This document shows, in pieces, positions 27,405 through 35,836 of a stretch of DNA of 64,000 bases. The notes beneath the pieces were generated by a model, which saw only the letters and a list, made by a program, of their open reading frames with translations, was not told the DNA's origin and made no database searches. The first letter of the stretch is position 1; every line of letters begins with the position of its first letter. The stretch comes from an uncultured Latescibacterota bacterium. GTDB taxonomy: Bacteria > Latescibacterota > UBA2968 > UBA8231. The stretch is taken from positions 1,736,001 to 1,800,000 of the forward strand of contig OY282352.1 of NCBI GenBank assembly GCA_958295495.1, in the 5' to 3' direction. Both the position numbers and the translations under genes were made by a program.

Positions 27405-29547
27405 CGAGGGCACCACTGGGGGCTGGACCGCCCAAGAGAGCTACTTAGGCACTGACGGAGCAGGGGCGGCTACCACCGCGGTGTACAGCGAAGTCGAAGA
27501 CGGCGTCTGGCGCATCGCACCGGTGCCGGGCGGGGGCCAACCGGCCATTCGCTTGCTCTCGCCGCTGATTGGGGAAGACTCGGCGCTGTTCGACCGGATC
27601 ACCCTACGGCTGCGCATCATCCACGATCGCCCCACTTGGGGGAACCTCCTGATGCACTGGTCCAACGTCGAGTCCAGACGCCGCAAGCAGGAAGCAGGCA
27701 CCCGCGGCGTGGACAGCAGGTCGGGGTTTTATACGGGCCGTCTTCAACTCTATCCCATCGAATGGGAAAACATCACGATAGATATACGCGCCTTGGAAGC
27801 CGGGGTGGAAGCAAGACGACAAGAGCCGATCGCGACCATTCGGTCGGATACCGCGATCACGTGGCAGGACACCCTCTTCCACTTGCAACTAGACCTAGTG
27901 TTAAACCGCGACCCACAGGGCCCGGCCGATCATCCGGCCTTTGTCGAAGTGGACTGGATTCAACTGACGGGAGCCGAAGAGCTGCTACTGGGGGAATTGC
28001 AGCCCCGGGAGAGCACCGGGGCCGGAGCGCCCGGGGCGTTGTTCGCCGAACCGCGTTTTTCTGCTCTGGGCAAGGGGGTCGGTTCCGTATTCTCGCAAGG
28101 TGTTTTGGGCGATGTCAACGGCGATGGGGAGGCCGATCTGGTGGTGGTTTGGACGTACTGGACGGTCGTCTGGGTAACCCAAGAGACGGTTGAGATGACG
28201 GGCCATTCGGGCTGGACCATAGCGTCCAGCGACGGGTTGGGCGGCTTGGTTCCCACCCGAAAGGTACTCCGAGAAGGCGAGTCCCTCATGGGGATTGCGG
28301 GGGGCGATTTCGACGGGGATGGGCTGCTCGATCTGGCCTTTATGGAAGATAATCGGACCCTCGAATTGTGGCTCAACCGAGGCGAGAAGGGCTTTGAAAC
28401 CATCCTCCAGCTAGCCGACGTCTATTTCAAAGGCCTAGCCGATGGCGACGGCGACGGCGATGTGGACCTGTTGGTCAGGGAGTACGACACCCTACGGAAT
28501 GAAAATGAACTAGTACGGTCGCAGGTGATTATGTGGCTCAACGATGGCACCGACGGGTTTGTCCGCAGCGATCGGTTCACCCTCGACAGCGAGGAAGCAC
28601 TCTCTCCTTCCGTGCTGGTGGGGCAACCGTTGGGCGAGGCCGTGCGCGTGTTGTGGAACCGACGCTGCTCGTTGGGGTCTTGGCGCATGCGCTTGACCCA
28701 GCCGTGGGCGGCCACCCAGCCGCCGCCGCTGTTTTTTGACGCCGAGGTCAATCCCTGTGATCTGCAGCTGCTCACCGACCTAAATGGGGATGGGGCGATA
28801 GAGTTAATCGGGACCCTCGATCGGGATTTATACTTCGACTTTAATGTTGCCACCACCTACCACGGTTTGGCCCTGTGGCGGGTGGATGCTTCGGGCGGGG
28901 TGGAACGCCACGACCTGCTCGGTCCGCAGGTGCTTCTGCCAGATCCGTATTTTGATGGTGGGGTCCTTGCCAGTGACTTCAACGGCGATGGCCTTTTGGA
29001 CTTGGCCGTGGTTGATGTCAATCCGGCGACCGGTCCGGCGCTGGTGGTACTGGTCAGCCAGCGCGATGGGGTGCCCGTCGTCGAAGGGCGCTATCCGCTG
29101 CCGGGCACGGGCAGCCAAGTGCTCGCCGGCGATGTCAACGGCGATGGGGCGACCGATCTGGTGGTGCTAGGAAGGAGTGTGGAAGGCGGTCCGGGCGGGG
29201 CCTTCGTCTTCCTCAACCAAGGCGTTCCAGCCACCGCTATCGCGGCCGAGACGACGACCACCCCCTCAACCGTTGCCCTCGGGGCTAACTATCCCAACCC
29301 ATTCAATCCGGCTACGACCATCCCTGTATCCGTGCCTGCCGAAGCCGAGGCGGTGGATTTAACCATCTACAACATTCTGGGGCAGCCGGTGCGCCAAGTG
29401 TGGGCGGGGCCGTTGTCGGCGGGTGAGCACCGGCTGGGTTGGGATGGTCGGGACGCGCAGGGGCAATCCGTCGCCGCCGGGGTCTATTTGTATCGGTTGC
29501 AGATGGGCGACCACACGCGCATCCGCAAGATGGTCAAAATCGAGTAG
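27331..29547 (+). CDS. Secreted FG-GAP/VCBS-repeat protein with T9SS-like tail, paralogue 2
   Basis: 738 residues, ATG at 27331 after GGAGGTG. Signal peptide MRYVLFTIWSLAAPLGVLA, then LTWDFDEGTTGGWTAQES as in paralogue 1. Calcium-type FG-GAP loops: GDVNGDGEADLVVVW, GDFDGDGLLDLAF, ADGDGDGDVDLLV, TDLNGDGAIELIG, SDFNGDGLLDLAV, GDVNGDGATDLVV. C-terminal sorting domain NYPNPFNPATTIPVSVP to KMVKIE. Long stretches are nearly identical in DNA to 21191-23371, with indels in the N-terminal domain (for example the RRQEPIATIRSDT insertion), indicating duplication with divergence in the presumed ligand-facing part. Probably a surface adhesin or carbohydrate-binding protein; inference. Confidence 0.85.
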   Translation: MRYVLFTIWSLAAPLGVLALTWDFDEGTTGGWTAQESYLGTDGAGAATTAVYSEVEDGVWRIAPVPGGGQPAIRLLSPLIGEDSALFDRITLRLRIIHDRPTWGNLLMHWSNVESRRRKQEAGTRGVDSRSGFYTGRLQLYPIEWENITIDIRALEAGVEARRQEPIATIRSDTAITWQDTLFHLQLDLVLNRDPQGPADHPAFVEVDWIQLTGAEELLLGELQPRESTGAGAPGALFAEPRFSALGKGVGSVFSQGVLGDVNGDGEADLVVVWTYWTVVWVTQETVEMTGHSGWTIASSDGLGGLVPTRKVLREGESLMGIAGGDFDGDGLLDLAFMEDNRTLELWLNRGEKGFETILQLADVYFKGLADGDGDGDVDLLVREYDTLRNENELVRSQVIMWLNDGTDGFVRSDRFTLDSEEALSPSVLVGQPLGEAVRVLWNRRCSLGSWRMRLTQPWAATQPPPLFFDAEVNPCDLQLLTDLNGDGAIELIGTLDRDLYFDFNVATTYHGLALWRVDASGGVERHDLLGPQVLLPDPYFDGGVLASDFNGDGLLDLAVVDVNPATGPALVVLVSQRDGVPVVEGRYPLPGTGSQVLAGDVNGDGATDLVVLGRSVEGGPGGAFVFLNQGVPATAIAAETTTTPSTVALGANYPNPFNPATTIPVSVPAEAEAVDLTIYNILGQPVRQVWAGPLSAGEHRLGWDGRDAQGQSVAAGVYLYRLQMGDHTRIRKMVKIE

Positions 29548-29596
29548 GGAGCGGACATGGTTCAACGATGGAACCGAGCAAGTAAATTTACATGAC

Positions 29597-29755
29597 ATGC
29601 CGCGCTTTATGGAGCAAAAAGAGACGCCCACAGAGAGCCTAGACCGTGCGCTGCCCGGCTTGGGTCTATACATTCGGGTTATTCTCGGTGTGCGTGTGGC
29701 TTTTCGGACGTTGCGAAGTAATCTGCTAGAAAGTATTGCTCCGCAATTGAGGTAG
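29597..29755 (+). CDS. Small hypothetical ORF
   Basis: 52-codon frame (MPRFMEQKETPTESLDRALP...) in the gap between the FG-GAP gene and the insertion sequence. It has a basic amphipathic stretch (GLYIRVILGVRVAFRTLRS). No ribosome site is visible and no family is recognised; it may be non-coding. Confidence 0.25.
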   Translation: MPRFMEQKETPTESLDRALPGLGLYIRVILGVRVAFRTLRSNLLESIAPQLR

Positions 29756-29777
29756 TACCTCTCTAAAGAAGGAGAAA

Positions 29778-29786
29778 GGGCACATG
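29778..29786. repeat. Target-site duplication, left copy
   Basis: GGGCACATG directly before the left end of the insertion sequence, repeated at 30953-30961 directly after its right end. Confidence 0.9.
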
Positions 29787-30926
29787 CTAAGTACACGACA
29801 GTAAAATGTGTTGATGTTGTCGGTTGCGTTTAGGTTGGTCTCGTGCTTGGTGTATGATCTGTGTGAGTTGGTCTAATCCTTTTCGAAACAGGCTTATGGC
29901 TCGTCGTCCGTGTTTTTTTATGGGGATGGGTTTTCTCTGATGCAACCGCCGTCCTACCAACAGCGCCCATAGCAGCGTCCATGCCAGCAGTCCCAGCAGT
30001 AGGTGCAAGCGTTGGGGGTGGGTCAAATGGGTGTCTTCGAGGTTAAATCCTCTCGATTTCAAACAAGCAAACGTCGTTTCAATAGCCCAGCGTTGTCCAT
30101 AGACGGCCAGCACCTGCTTGAGGTCAGTTCGGTTGGTGATGAGTAGGATGCGCTCGCCGCGGATGGGGCGGTGACACACCAAATTCAGGGTCAAGCCGTC
30201 ATAGAGGGTGGTCTGTGGGTAGAATCGGGTCGTACCTCTCGGCATCCGTTCATTAAAAGTAGCCCCATACCGTCGCCGACCGTCGTCGAGCGTAAGCGAC
30301 GTATTGCCGCGCAGGCGGATGACAAAATCGACCTGCTGCTCCAGCAAAAAGGCAAACCACGCTCGACCGATAAACTCGCGGTCGGCGACTAAACAGCATA
30401 CGCGGGGATCGAGGTAGGCCAATACCTTCGTCAGGAGGCACTTGCGCTCTGAGGTGTTGGAGTTGCCTGGCTTTTGCAACGACTGATATACCAACGGAAT
30501 CGAGACCCCCTGATAGACTAAGCCGACACACAACACATTCAGATCGGTGCGACCCAATCGCCAATGGGTGCGATCCATAGCTAAGAGCGGTTGTTGGCCG
30601 GGGCGAACGACCTTGGATACAATCAACTGCGTAAACACCGACGGTGAGACAGTGCTACTGAAAAAACGCTGGAGACGGCGATAGTGACTTTCAATCTGGG
30701 CCATCCCCGATAGGCTACACGCGAGTTTTTTCATATTGACCGAACGCACTTGAATCAGCGCACACACCAACCGACTGATCAGGTCGATACGATGGCGCGT
30801 GAGGGATACCGACCCTTGCGTGAGGGCTTTCTTTAGCGTATGAATAAGCACGGTACAGCTCCTGTGTTTAGGATTTAGATGCAATCTTCGGCGATTACAA
30901 ATAAACCTAAATCGGGGCTGTACCAC
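29787..30926 (-). CDS. IS4-family-like DDE transposase
   Basis: 379-residue transposase from a GTG at 30926; a GTG near 30853 (VLIHTLKKALTQG) is an alternative. DDE residues: Asp in LLAMDRTHW, Asp in CLVADREFIGRAW, and Glu in the YGQRWAIETTFACLK signature, the Y-(2)R-(3)E-(6)K pattern of IS4-type enzymes. The frame is intact, so the element may be active. The TAG stop coincides with the outermost three bases of the left inverted repeat. Confidence 0.9.
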   Translation of the reverse strand: MVQPRFRFICNRRRLHLNPKHRSCTVLIHTLKKALTQGSVSLTRHRIDLISRLVCALIQVRSVNMKKLACSLSGMAQIESHYRRLQRFFSSTVSPSVFTQLIVSKVVRPGQQPLLAMDRTHWRLGRTDLNVLCVGLVYQGVSIPLVYQSLQKPGNSNTSERKCLLTKVLAYLDPRVCCLVADREFIGRAWFAFLLEQQVDFVIRLRGNTSLTLDDGRRRYGATFNERMPRGTTRFYPQTTLYDGLTLNLVCHRPIRGERILLITNRTDLKQVLAVYGQRWAIETTFACLKSRGFNLEDTHLTHPQRLHLLLGLLAWTLLWALLVGRRLHQRKPIPIKKHGRRAISLFRKGLDQLTQIIHQARDQPKRNRQHQHILLSCT

Positions 30927-30952
30927 AACTTAGATTACTGTCGTGTACTTAG
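29787..30952 (-). mobile_element. Complete IS4-family-like insertion sequence (1166 bp)
   Basis: Bounded by perfect 18-bp terminal inverted repeats (CTAAGTACACGACAGTAA at 29787-29804, complement at 30935-30952) and a 9-bp target duplication GGGCACATG. It contains one transposase gene on the minus strand whose stop codon lies in the left terminal repeat. The perfect repeats and duplication point to a recent insertion. The target was the ribosome site/start codon of the gene now at 30959. Confidence 0.93.
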
Positions 30953-30961
30953 GGGCACATG
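30953..30961. repeat. Target-site duplication, right copy
   Basis: GGGCACATG. Its ATG is the start codon of the next gene. Confidence 0.9.
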
Positions 30962-31945
30962 TCAAAGGTCCTACTGCTTTCACTTCATGGGCTCGTCCTA
31001 GTAGGATTGAGCACTGTTTTCCAAGCACAAAACGCAAGTGCCCAATGCTCTACTAGCTCCGGCATAAGTAGCAGCCGTTGCTCGGTCAAAGTCGAAGCAC
31101 TCGGTTGCTCCAGCACCCTTATAGCGCAGTGCAAACGACGAGTGCCTCAGAATGAATACAGCCACAGCCAAAGTTTGCTCACAGCGGAAGCCAGCGACTC
31201 GCTACGCCAAGCTATTACAGCTATCCCCTTTGCAGGGGAACTGACGGCAAATGCAGCGCAGAAGGCGGCCTTGCACAACTGGCTCTACGACTTTCTGGTC
31301 GCGTTCTCCGCAGCGGGCAACGACAGTTTGGCAGCGGCGTTTTACACGCGGGGTATAGAAAAAAGTGCGCGATTGGAGAGCGACAAACACTTCTTTCTGC
31401 TAGAGAATTTGCAAGACCAATGGGATAAAGAAATAGGACGGTCTTTCTCCAAAGCTTTAGAGGAAGTCGAGGATGACCTCTTTGCATTCCTAAAAGTTAA
31501 AAAAATTGCACAAGAAAAAGCACCGCTTCTCTTCGATATCTTTCGAGAAGGGCATAAGTACCTGCTGCACCAAGATGAACGCGACTACTACATCGAGAAG
31601 GTGTCGTTCCACGATAGCGCGTTCCGGATCTTCGAGATGCAGAAGAGGTACGAGGTCTATCTCTCTTCTATTGAGAGCCAAGAAGGGCTGCCAACAGGCC
31701 ATTGGACGGCTGACTTGAGCAACCAACAAGCCATAATCAAGCATCTAGCAGAGGGGGAAAACTTGGTTTTTGCCGAAGTCGGCTTCGTCGTACAAGAGCC
31801 GGTGGTATTCTCTACTGCTCCGATACCCGGGTGGACCCCGTTCTTTTTTCGCATGGTCTGGGACGACGAACAGCAACAATGGCAGCTCGTAGAGCTAGTC
31901 CTCGGAGTGGATATACCACACGGCTTTCTGTTTAGTTTTATATAG
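30959..31945 (+). CDS. Hypothetical secreted protein, IS inserted at its start codon
   Basis: 328 residues with a clear signal peptide (MSKVLLLSLHGLVLVGLSTVFQAQNASA, cleavage before QC). The mature part has a Cys/Ser-rich start (CSTSSGISSSRCSVKVEALGC) and a helical body; the final 60 residues (ENLVFAEVGFVV...FFFRMVWDDEQQQWQLVEL) look like a compact beta domain. No family recognised. The insertion sequence ends six bases before the ATG, and the original AAGGAG site is now at 29769-29774, 1.2 kb away; the junction leaves only AGGGG, so expression may be altered. A terminator follows at 31998. Confidence 0.65.
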   Translation: MSKVLLLSLHGLVLVGLSTVFQAQNASAQCSTSSGISSSRCSVKVEALGCSSTLIAQCKRRVPQNEYSHSQSLLTAEASDSLRQAITAIPFAGELTANAAQKAALHNWLYDFLVAFSAAGNDSLAAAFYTRGIEKSARLESDKHFFLLENLQDQWDKEIGRSFSKALEEVEDDLFAFLKVKKIAQEKAPLLFDIFREGHKYLLHQDERDYYIEKVSFHDSAFRIFEMQKRYEVYLSSIESQEGLPTGHWTADLSNQQAIIKHLAEGENLVFAEVGFVVQEPVVFSTAPIPGWTPFFFRMVWDDEQQQWQLVELVLGVDIPHGFLFSFI

Positions 31946-31997
31946 AGTCACCGGAGTACACATACGCAAGTCATAAGGCATCGCCTTCAGCTCTTAG

Positions 31998-32020
31998 AAC
32001 GCTTGGCATCAAGCGTTTTT
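31998..32020 (+). terminator. Rho-independent terminator
   Basis: Stem AACGCTTG (31998-32005) / CAAGCGTT (32010-32017), loop GCAT, then TTT. Follows the secreted protein gene. Confidence 0.8.
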
Positions 32021-32060
32021 CGAGATTGTCTTAACGACGCTTCGCCGAAAGGATTTGGTT

Positions 32061-32237
32061 ATGCTCATGATGACATTACCTGAAGCCGAAAAGCGACAAA
32101 TTTTGGCGGCCCTCCAAGCCACGAACTGGCGGGTCTATGGACCGCGGGGGGCGGCTCGGCTGTTGGGCATAGGCCCGGAAAAGCTGCGCTATCGCATGCG
32201 CAAGTACGGGTTGAAACGACCAAAAGCTACCTCATAG
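32061..32237 (+). CDS. Stand-alone Fis-type HTH (HTH_8) protein
   Basis: 58 residues, ATG at 32061 after GAAAGGAT (a TTG six bases upstream is also in frame). From residue 7 it matches the HTH at the end of the regulator (17589-20780): EAEKRQILAAL...NWRVYGPRGAARLLGI..EKLRYRMRK, with only about nine base differences over 140 by eye. It lacks any sensor or AAA+ domain. Intact orphan copies of an activator's DNA-binding domain could compete for the same sites; alternatively it is debris of a duplication. It follows a terminator, so it would need its own promoter. Confidence 0.65.
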   Translation: MLMMTLPEAEKRQILAALQATNWRVYGPRGAARLLGIGPEKLRYRMRKYGLKRPKATS

Positions 32238-32538
32238 TTGGTGTCGGCGAACAGGATCTCACCTGCCGTCGTCATCGTATATCTCGTTTCGAGACCATGT
32301 CGATGTGGCTCGGCCGGTCTCCACCGTGATCCACGACATCGCCTCTGGCTGTTCGGGCGGAGCGGTGCGAGCGGCCCGCTCCAGTATTGTATGCAGCTCT
32401 CCCTGGAGCGAGCGACGGTGGCTCTTGGCCAGCCGTTTCAGGGCAGCCAGACACCGGAGTTGCCATGTCTGTCCAGCCTACTCACGCATCGTCTCTGGGA
32501 AGAGCCGTCTCAAGACCCTTTCTAAAGGTGTTTGCCTT
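32238..32538. other. 300-base gap, nothing recognised
   Basis: High-GC sequence without a convincing gene. On the minus strand a short RYTMTTAGEILFADTN-like reading is visible near 32235-32290, but no family emerges. The frame of the downstream gene is open here without a start or similarity. Possibly decayed coding sequence. Confidence 0.4.
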
Positions 32539-35500
32539 ATGAAGTCTTTGATCGGCAGTCTCATCGGATTGATGTTGAGCGTCTGCACTTCGAGCGGAAC
32601 CGAGCAACACGACTCGCCCCAAGAACTAAAAGCGGCGAAAGCAGAACTGCGCGCGCACAATCGGCTGTGGACGTTCGAGGCGGGAGCCGTACTCGGCCAA
32701 GAATGGACGAGCCGCGCGCCGGAGGACGCCGAGCTGCGGGCACTCTACGCGCGTCAGCTACACGGGCAGTTGTACGGGCGTAGAGAGATTGAGGAGCAAG
32801 CCGACGCGATCTTGGAACGGGAGCCGGACAACCCGTGGGGGCTCTACGCGCAAGCACTTGCGTTGCTGGCGGACAGGGAGTATTCCGAGGCGGCCGAGTC
32901 CAGCCTACGCGCCTATATGCGGCAGCCTCGGCCGGAGTTTGCCGCGACGTACCTTCAGGCGCTCAGGTTCAGAAACGCGGAAGCGGGGATGGCATTTCTG
33001 GACTCAGTGGATGCGGCGACCCGCCAGCATCCTGAGGTCCTCCATGCCCGCGCGGAACTCGAGTACATGGCCCAGTACATGCTGGAAGATCCCGCCTATG
33101 CGGATACGAGCCGGGCTACCTTGGCCCTGCTTCGAGCGCGTTGGCCCGACCACGTCAGCGGCTACCTTCGCGCCGCGGAGCAACTCTACCAGGCTAATAA
33201 GCCTAAGGAGGCGCTCCCGCTGATTGAAGAGGCCGTTCGCCTCGCCCCGGGCTCTGCGGATGTGCGCTATTGGCATTGGCAGATTCTCAACGAGACGGAT
33301 CAGCTCCCCGCCGCGCAGCGACGCACCGCCATTGAGGCCAGCATCACCGCGTATCGGAAGGCCGTGCCGGAGACCGTACGCGGCCTCGCCCTGCTCACCA
33401 CGACTTATAGGGACATACTCGAGGACGAAGAGCAGGCGGCGGCGTTCGAGGCAAAGCTGCTGGCGCGGGCTCCCGCGAGCCGACATGCGTCGCGGATCCA
33501 CCGAGAGAAGTTCCAACGGGAGTACCAACGATTACAGTCCGAGTTGGACCACCGCAAGGACGCGCCGGAGTACCAAGACCAGCTTCGCCTCATCTGCGAC
33601 GCGGCCTATCGGTTCCTCGAAAAACCCCTCTACGACGATAGCTTCCGCACGCCGGCGTACCGAGCGATCTTCAGCGCCCTAAGCACCATGAACCCGGTTC
33701 CGGCCGAGGAACTCGCCGAGATGGTGCGCGACTTGGTCCGGTACGAGCGGCTCCTCAACCCGCACCTAACGTACAGTGCCCTTATCTTGATGGCCGACCA
33801 CACGCCGTACGCCGAGGAGGCGGCCGAAATCGCTCGGGGCGTCATACAAGCCATGCTCGATAGGGCCGACGATAGGGCCGAAGAGGACGCGTGGGGGGAG
33901 GCTCGGCTGAACTACTACTTGGGCCTCATCTACGATGCCCTCGGGTGGGCTTGCTACAAAGCGGGTCGTATCGAGGAAGGCCGCAAAGAGCTTGAGCGAG
34001 CACTGGAGTTTTCGCAGACAAACACCCATGCTCACTATCACTTAGGCCAAGTGTTCGAGCAGATGGCGACCGAGGCCGAGGCTCGGGATGCCGTCGAGGC
34101 GGCCCGCACTTGGCTCGACAAGGCGGCGGACGCCTACATCGCCGGCCTCGCGGTCCGAACCTGGAGGCCCAACCCCTGCGAGGCGGCCCTAGCCGCGCTG
34201 TACGAGCGCCGGAACGGCTCGCGCGAAGGGCTCGACGAGTATCTCGCCACGCTCCACGCCGAGGACTCTCCCGGTCAGATCCGCTTAACGCCCAAGATTG
34301 ACCTCCACCTCGAACCAACCCCTGTTGAAGGGCTCCCCGATCGCACCCTCAACCTCCCGCCCGGCTTTAAGGTCAAACTTTTTTCCGACCAAGTAGATAA
34401 AGCCCGCTTTATGGCGTGGGACGACCAAGGCGTCCTACACGTAGCGAACATGAAGCCTCGGAGGAATAATACATGGAGCCCGGTCTCTGGCCGCCAAGGC
34501 ACGGTGTTGGCCTTGCCCGACAAAGACGGAGATGGCCGCGCCGACACCGTGTACAAAGCGGCCGACGATCTTAATTGGCCTCACAGCATTGCCTTCTACC
34601 AAGGAGCCCTCTTCGTCGCCGACGACGATGCCATCTATCGCCTCGAAGACCAAGACGCGGACGGCTTTTACGAGGCGCGCACCGTCTTCGCCCAAGTGCC
34701 CGGCTTTATGGGTCTTGCCTATGAACACGTGACCCACACGTTGGTTTTTGACGAGTCCAATGACAAAATCTACTTCCACATTGGCGCGGGTTGCGACATC
34801 TGCCGCGAAGACGACCCGGAACGCTCCGCGATCATACAGATGAACACCGACGGCAGCGGTCGGCGGGTCTTTGCCTCTGGGCTACGCAATGCCATCGGCC
34901 TCGACTTGCACCCGGTCACCGGCGAGCTGTGGGGGGCCAACACTGGGCACGACCGCGAGGGTCGGGATCGGCCACCGGAGTGGATCACCCCCCTCCGCGA
35001 CGGCGGCTTCTATGGCTGGCCATTTGCCTACGCCGACCAAGTCTGGACCGATTTCTCCATTCGCTCATACCGACGGTCAATCTTCCCGCTGACTCGCGCC
35101 GACTCGCTGTTGGTTGCCAACATGGAGTCTCCAGCCGTCCTCGTTCCCGCCCACTTGACACCCATGGCGCTGCATTTCTACAAACGCGATCAGTTTCCTC
35201 CCCAGTACCAACACGCCGCGTTTGTCGCCTTCCGCGCGGGCGTCTTGGGCAACGATCCGGGCTACAAGGTCATGGCGCTCTTTGCCGAGCCAGATGGGTC
35301 CAACGCCCGCGTCGCCGATTTTCTCACCGGCTTCCGGCTCGATTCCAACGAGGGCTGGGGTATGATCTCCGGTTTTTTCTCTTTTAACCCCAGCAACGTG
35401 TGGGGTAAGCCTGTTGGGCTGGCTACTGACCAGGCCGGACGCCTCTATTTGACCAGCGACGAAATCACCCAAGCCATCTTCCGCATTGAAGCCAGCCCCC

Positions 35501-35811
35501 TCCAGGGCACGTGGGAGAACCCTCCGCCCGACACCTTGCTCACCGGCGCAACGCTGCCTTTGCGTTCGACGATTCGCCTCCAGCGACAGGTAGCAGGCGC
35601 AGAGCCAGCACAGCTAACGGCCAACTTAGCTGCGCTGGGCGGTCCCGAGGAATTGCCGTTGCAACGAATAGACGACCAGACCTATCGCCTCGAAGCCGAC
35701 CTCTCGGCCGGCGAGCACAACGGTCGCAAAAAACTGGTGGTGCATCTCGCCCAAGGCGACGAGAAGACCAAGTTGGTACATGCTGTCGTCGTGCTGCCCA
35801 GCGAGGACTAG
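32539..35811 (+). CDS. Exported TPR protein fused to a sorbosone/glucose-dehydrogenase-like propeller
   Basis: 1090 residues from ATG 32539. The N-terminus MKSLIGSLIGLMLSVCTSSG is a signal peptide; the Cys is in a poor lipobox (LSVC), so lipidation is uncertain. Residues about 40-580 are helical TPR-like repeats (AEQLYQANKPKEALPLIEEAV, LIYDALGWACYKAGRIEEGRKEL, AHYHLGQVFEQM). From about 595 a beta-propeller of the PQQ-type sugar/L-sorbosone dehydrogenase family begins: LNLPPGFKVKLFSDQVDKAR, LPDKDGDGRADTVYK, DDLNWPHSIAFY, GLRNAIGLDLHPVTGELWGA, DGGFYGWPFAY. Such propellers are common in planctomycete-like genomes, usually with cytochrome domains, absent here. A periplasmic or surface location is likely. 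The tail after about 980 is beta-rich. Confidence 0.78.
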   Translation: MKSLIGSLIGLMLSVCTSSGTEQHDSPQELKAAKAELRAHNRLWTFEAGAVLGQEWTSRAPEDAELRALYARQLHGQLYGRREIEEQADAILEREPDNPWGLYAQALALLADREYSEAAESSLRAYMRQPRPEFAATYLQALRFRNAEAGMAFLDSVDAATRQHPEVLHARAELEYMAQYMLEDPAYADTSRATLALLRARWPDHVSGYLRAAEQLYQANKPKEALPLIEEAVRLAPGSADVRYWHWQILNETDQLPAAQRRTAIEASITAYRKAVPETVRGLALLTTTYRDILEDEEQAAAFEAKLLARAPASRHASRIHREKFQREYQRLQSELDHRKDAPEYQDQLRLICDAAYRFLEKPLYDDSFRTPAYRAIFSALSTMNPVPAEELAEMVRDLVRYERLLNPHLTYSALILMADHTPYAEEAAEIARGVIQAMLDRADDRAEEDAWGEARLNYYLGLIYDALGWACYKAGRIEEGRKELERALEFSQTNTHAHYHLGQVFEQMATEAEARDAVEAARTWLDKAADAYIAGLAVRTWRPNPCEAALAALYERRNGSREGLDEYLATLHAEDSPGQIRLTPKIDLHLEPTPVEGLPDRTLNLPPGFKVKLFSDQVDKARFMAWDDQGVLHVANMKPRRNNTWSPVSGRQGTVLALPDKDGDGRADTVYKAADDLNWPHSIAFYQGALFVADDDAIYRLEDQDADGFYEARTVFAQVPGFMGLAYEHVTHTLVFDESNDKIYFHIGAGCDICREDDPERSAIIQMNTDGSGRRVFASGLRNAIGLDLHPVTGELWGANTGHDREGRDRPPEWITPLRDGGFYGWPFAYADQVWTDFSIRSYRRSIFPLTRADSLLVANMESPAVLVPAHLTPMALHFYKRDQFPPQYQHAAFVAFRAGVLGNDPGYKVMALFAEPDGSNARVADFLTGFRLDSNEGWGMISGFFSFNPSNVWGKPVGLATDQAGRLYLTSDEITQAIFRIEASPLQGTWENPPPDTLLTGATLPLRSTIRLQRQVAGAEPAQLTANLAALGGPEELPLQRIDDQTYRLEADLSAGEHNGRKKLVVHLAQGDEKTKLVHAVVVLPSED

Positions 35812-35836
35812 ACGCTATTTTCTAACCCTTGAACTA

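Noticed and set aside
32572..32590. Lipoprotein signal at the start of the TPR/propeller protein
   Set aside because: The residue before Cys is Val, which is a poor lipobox; an ordinary signal peptide is kept as the call.
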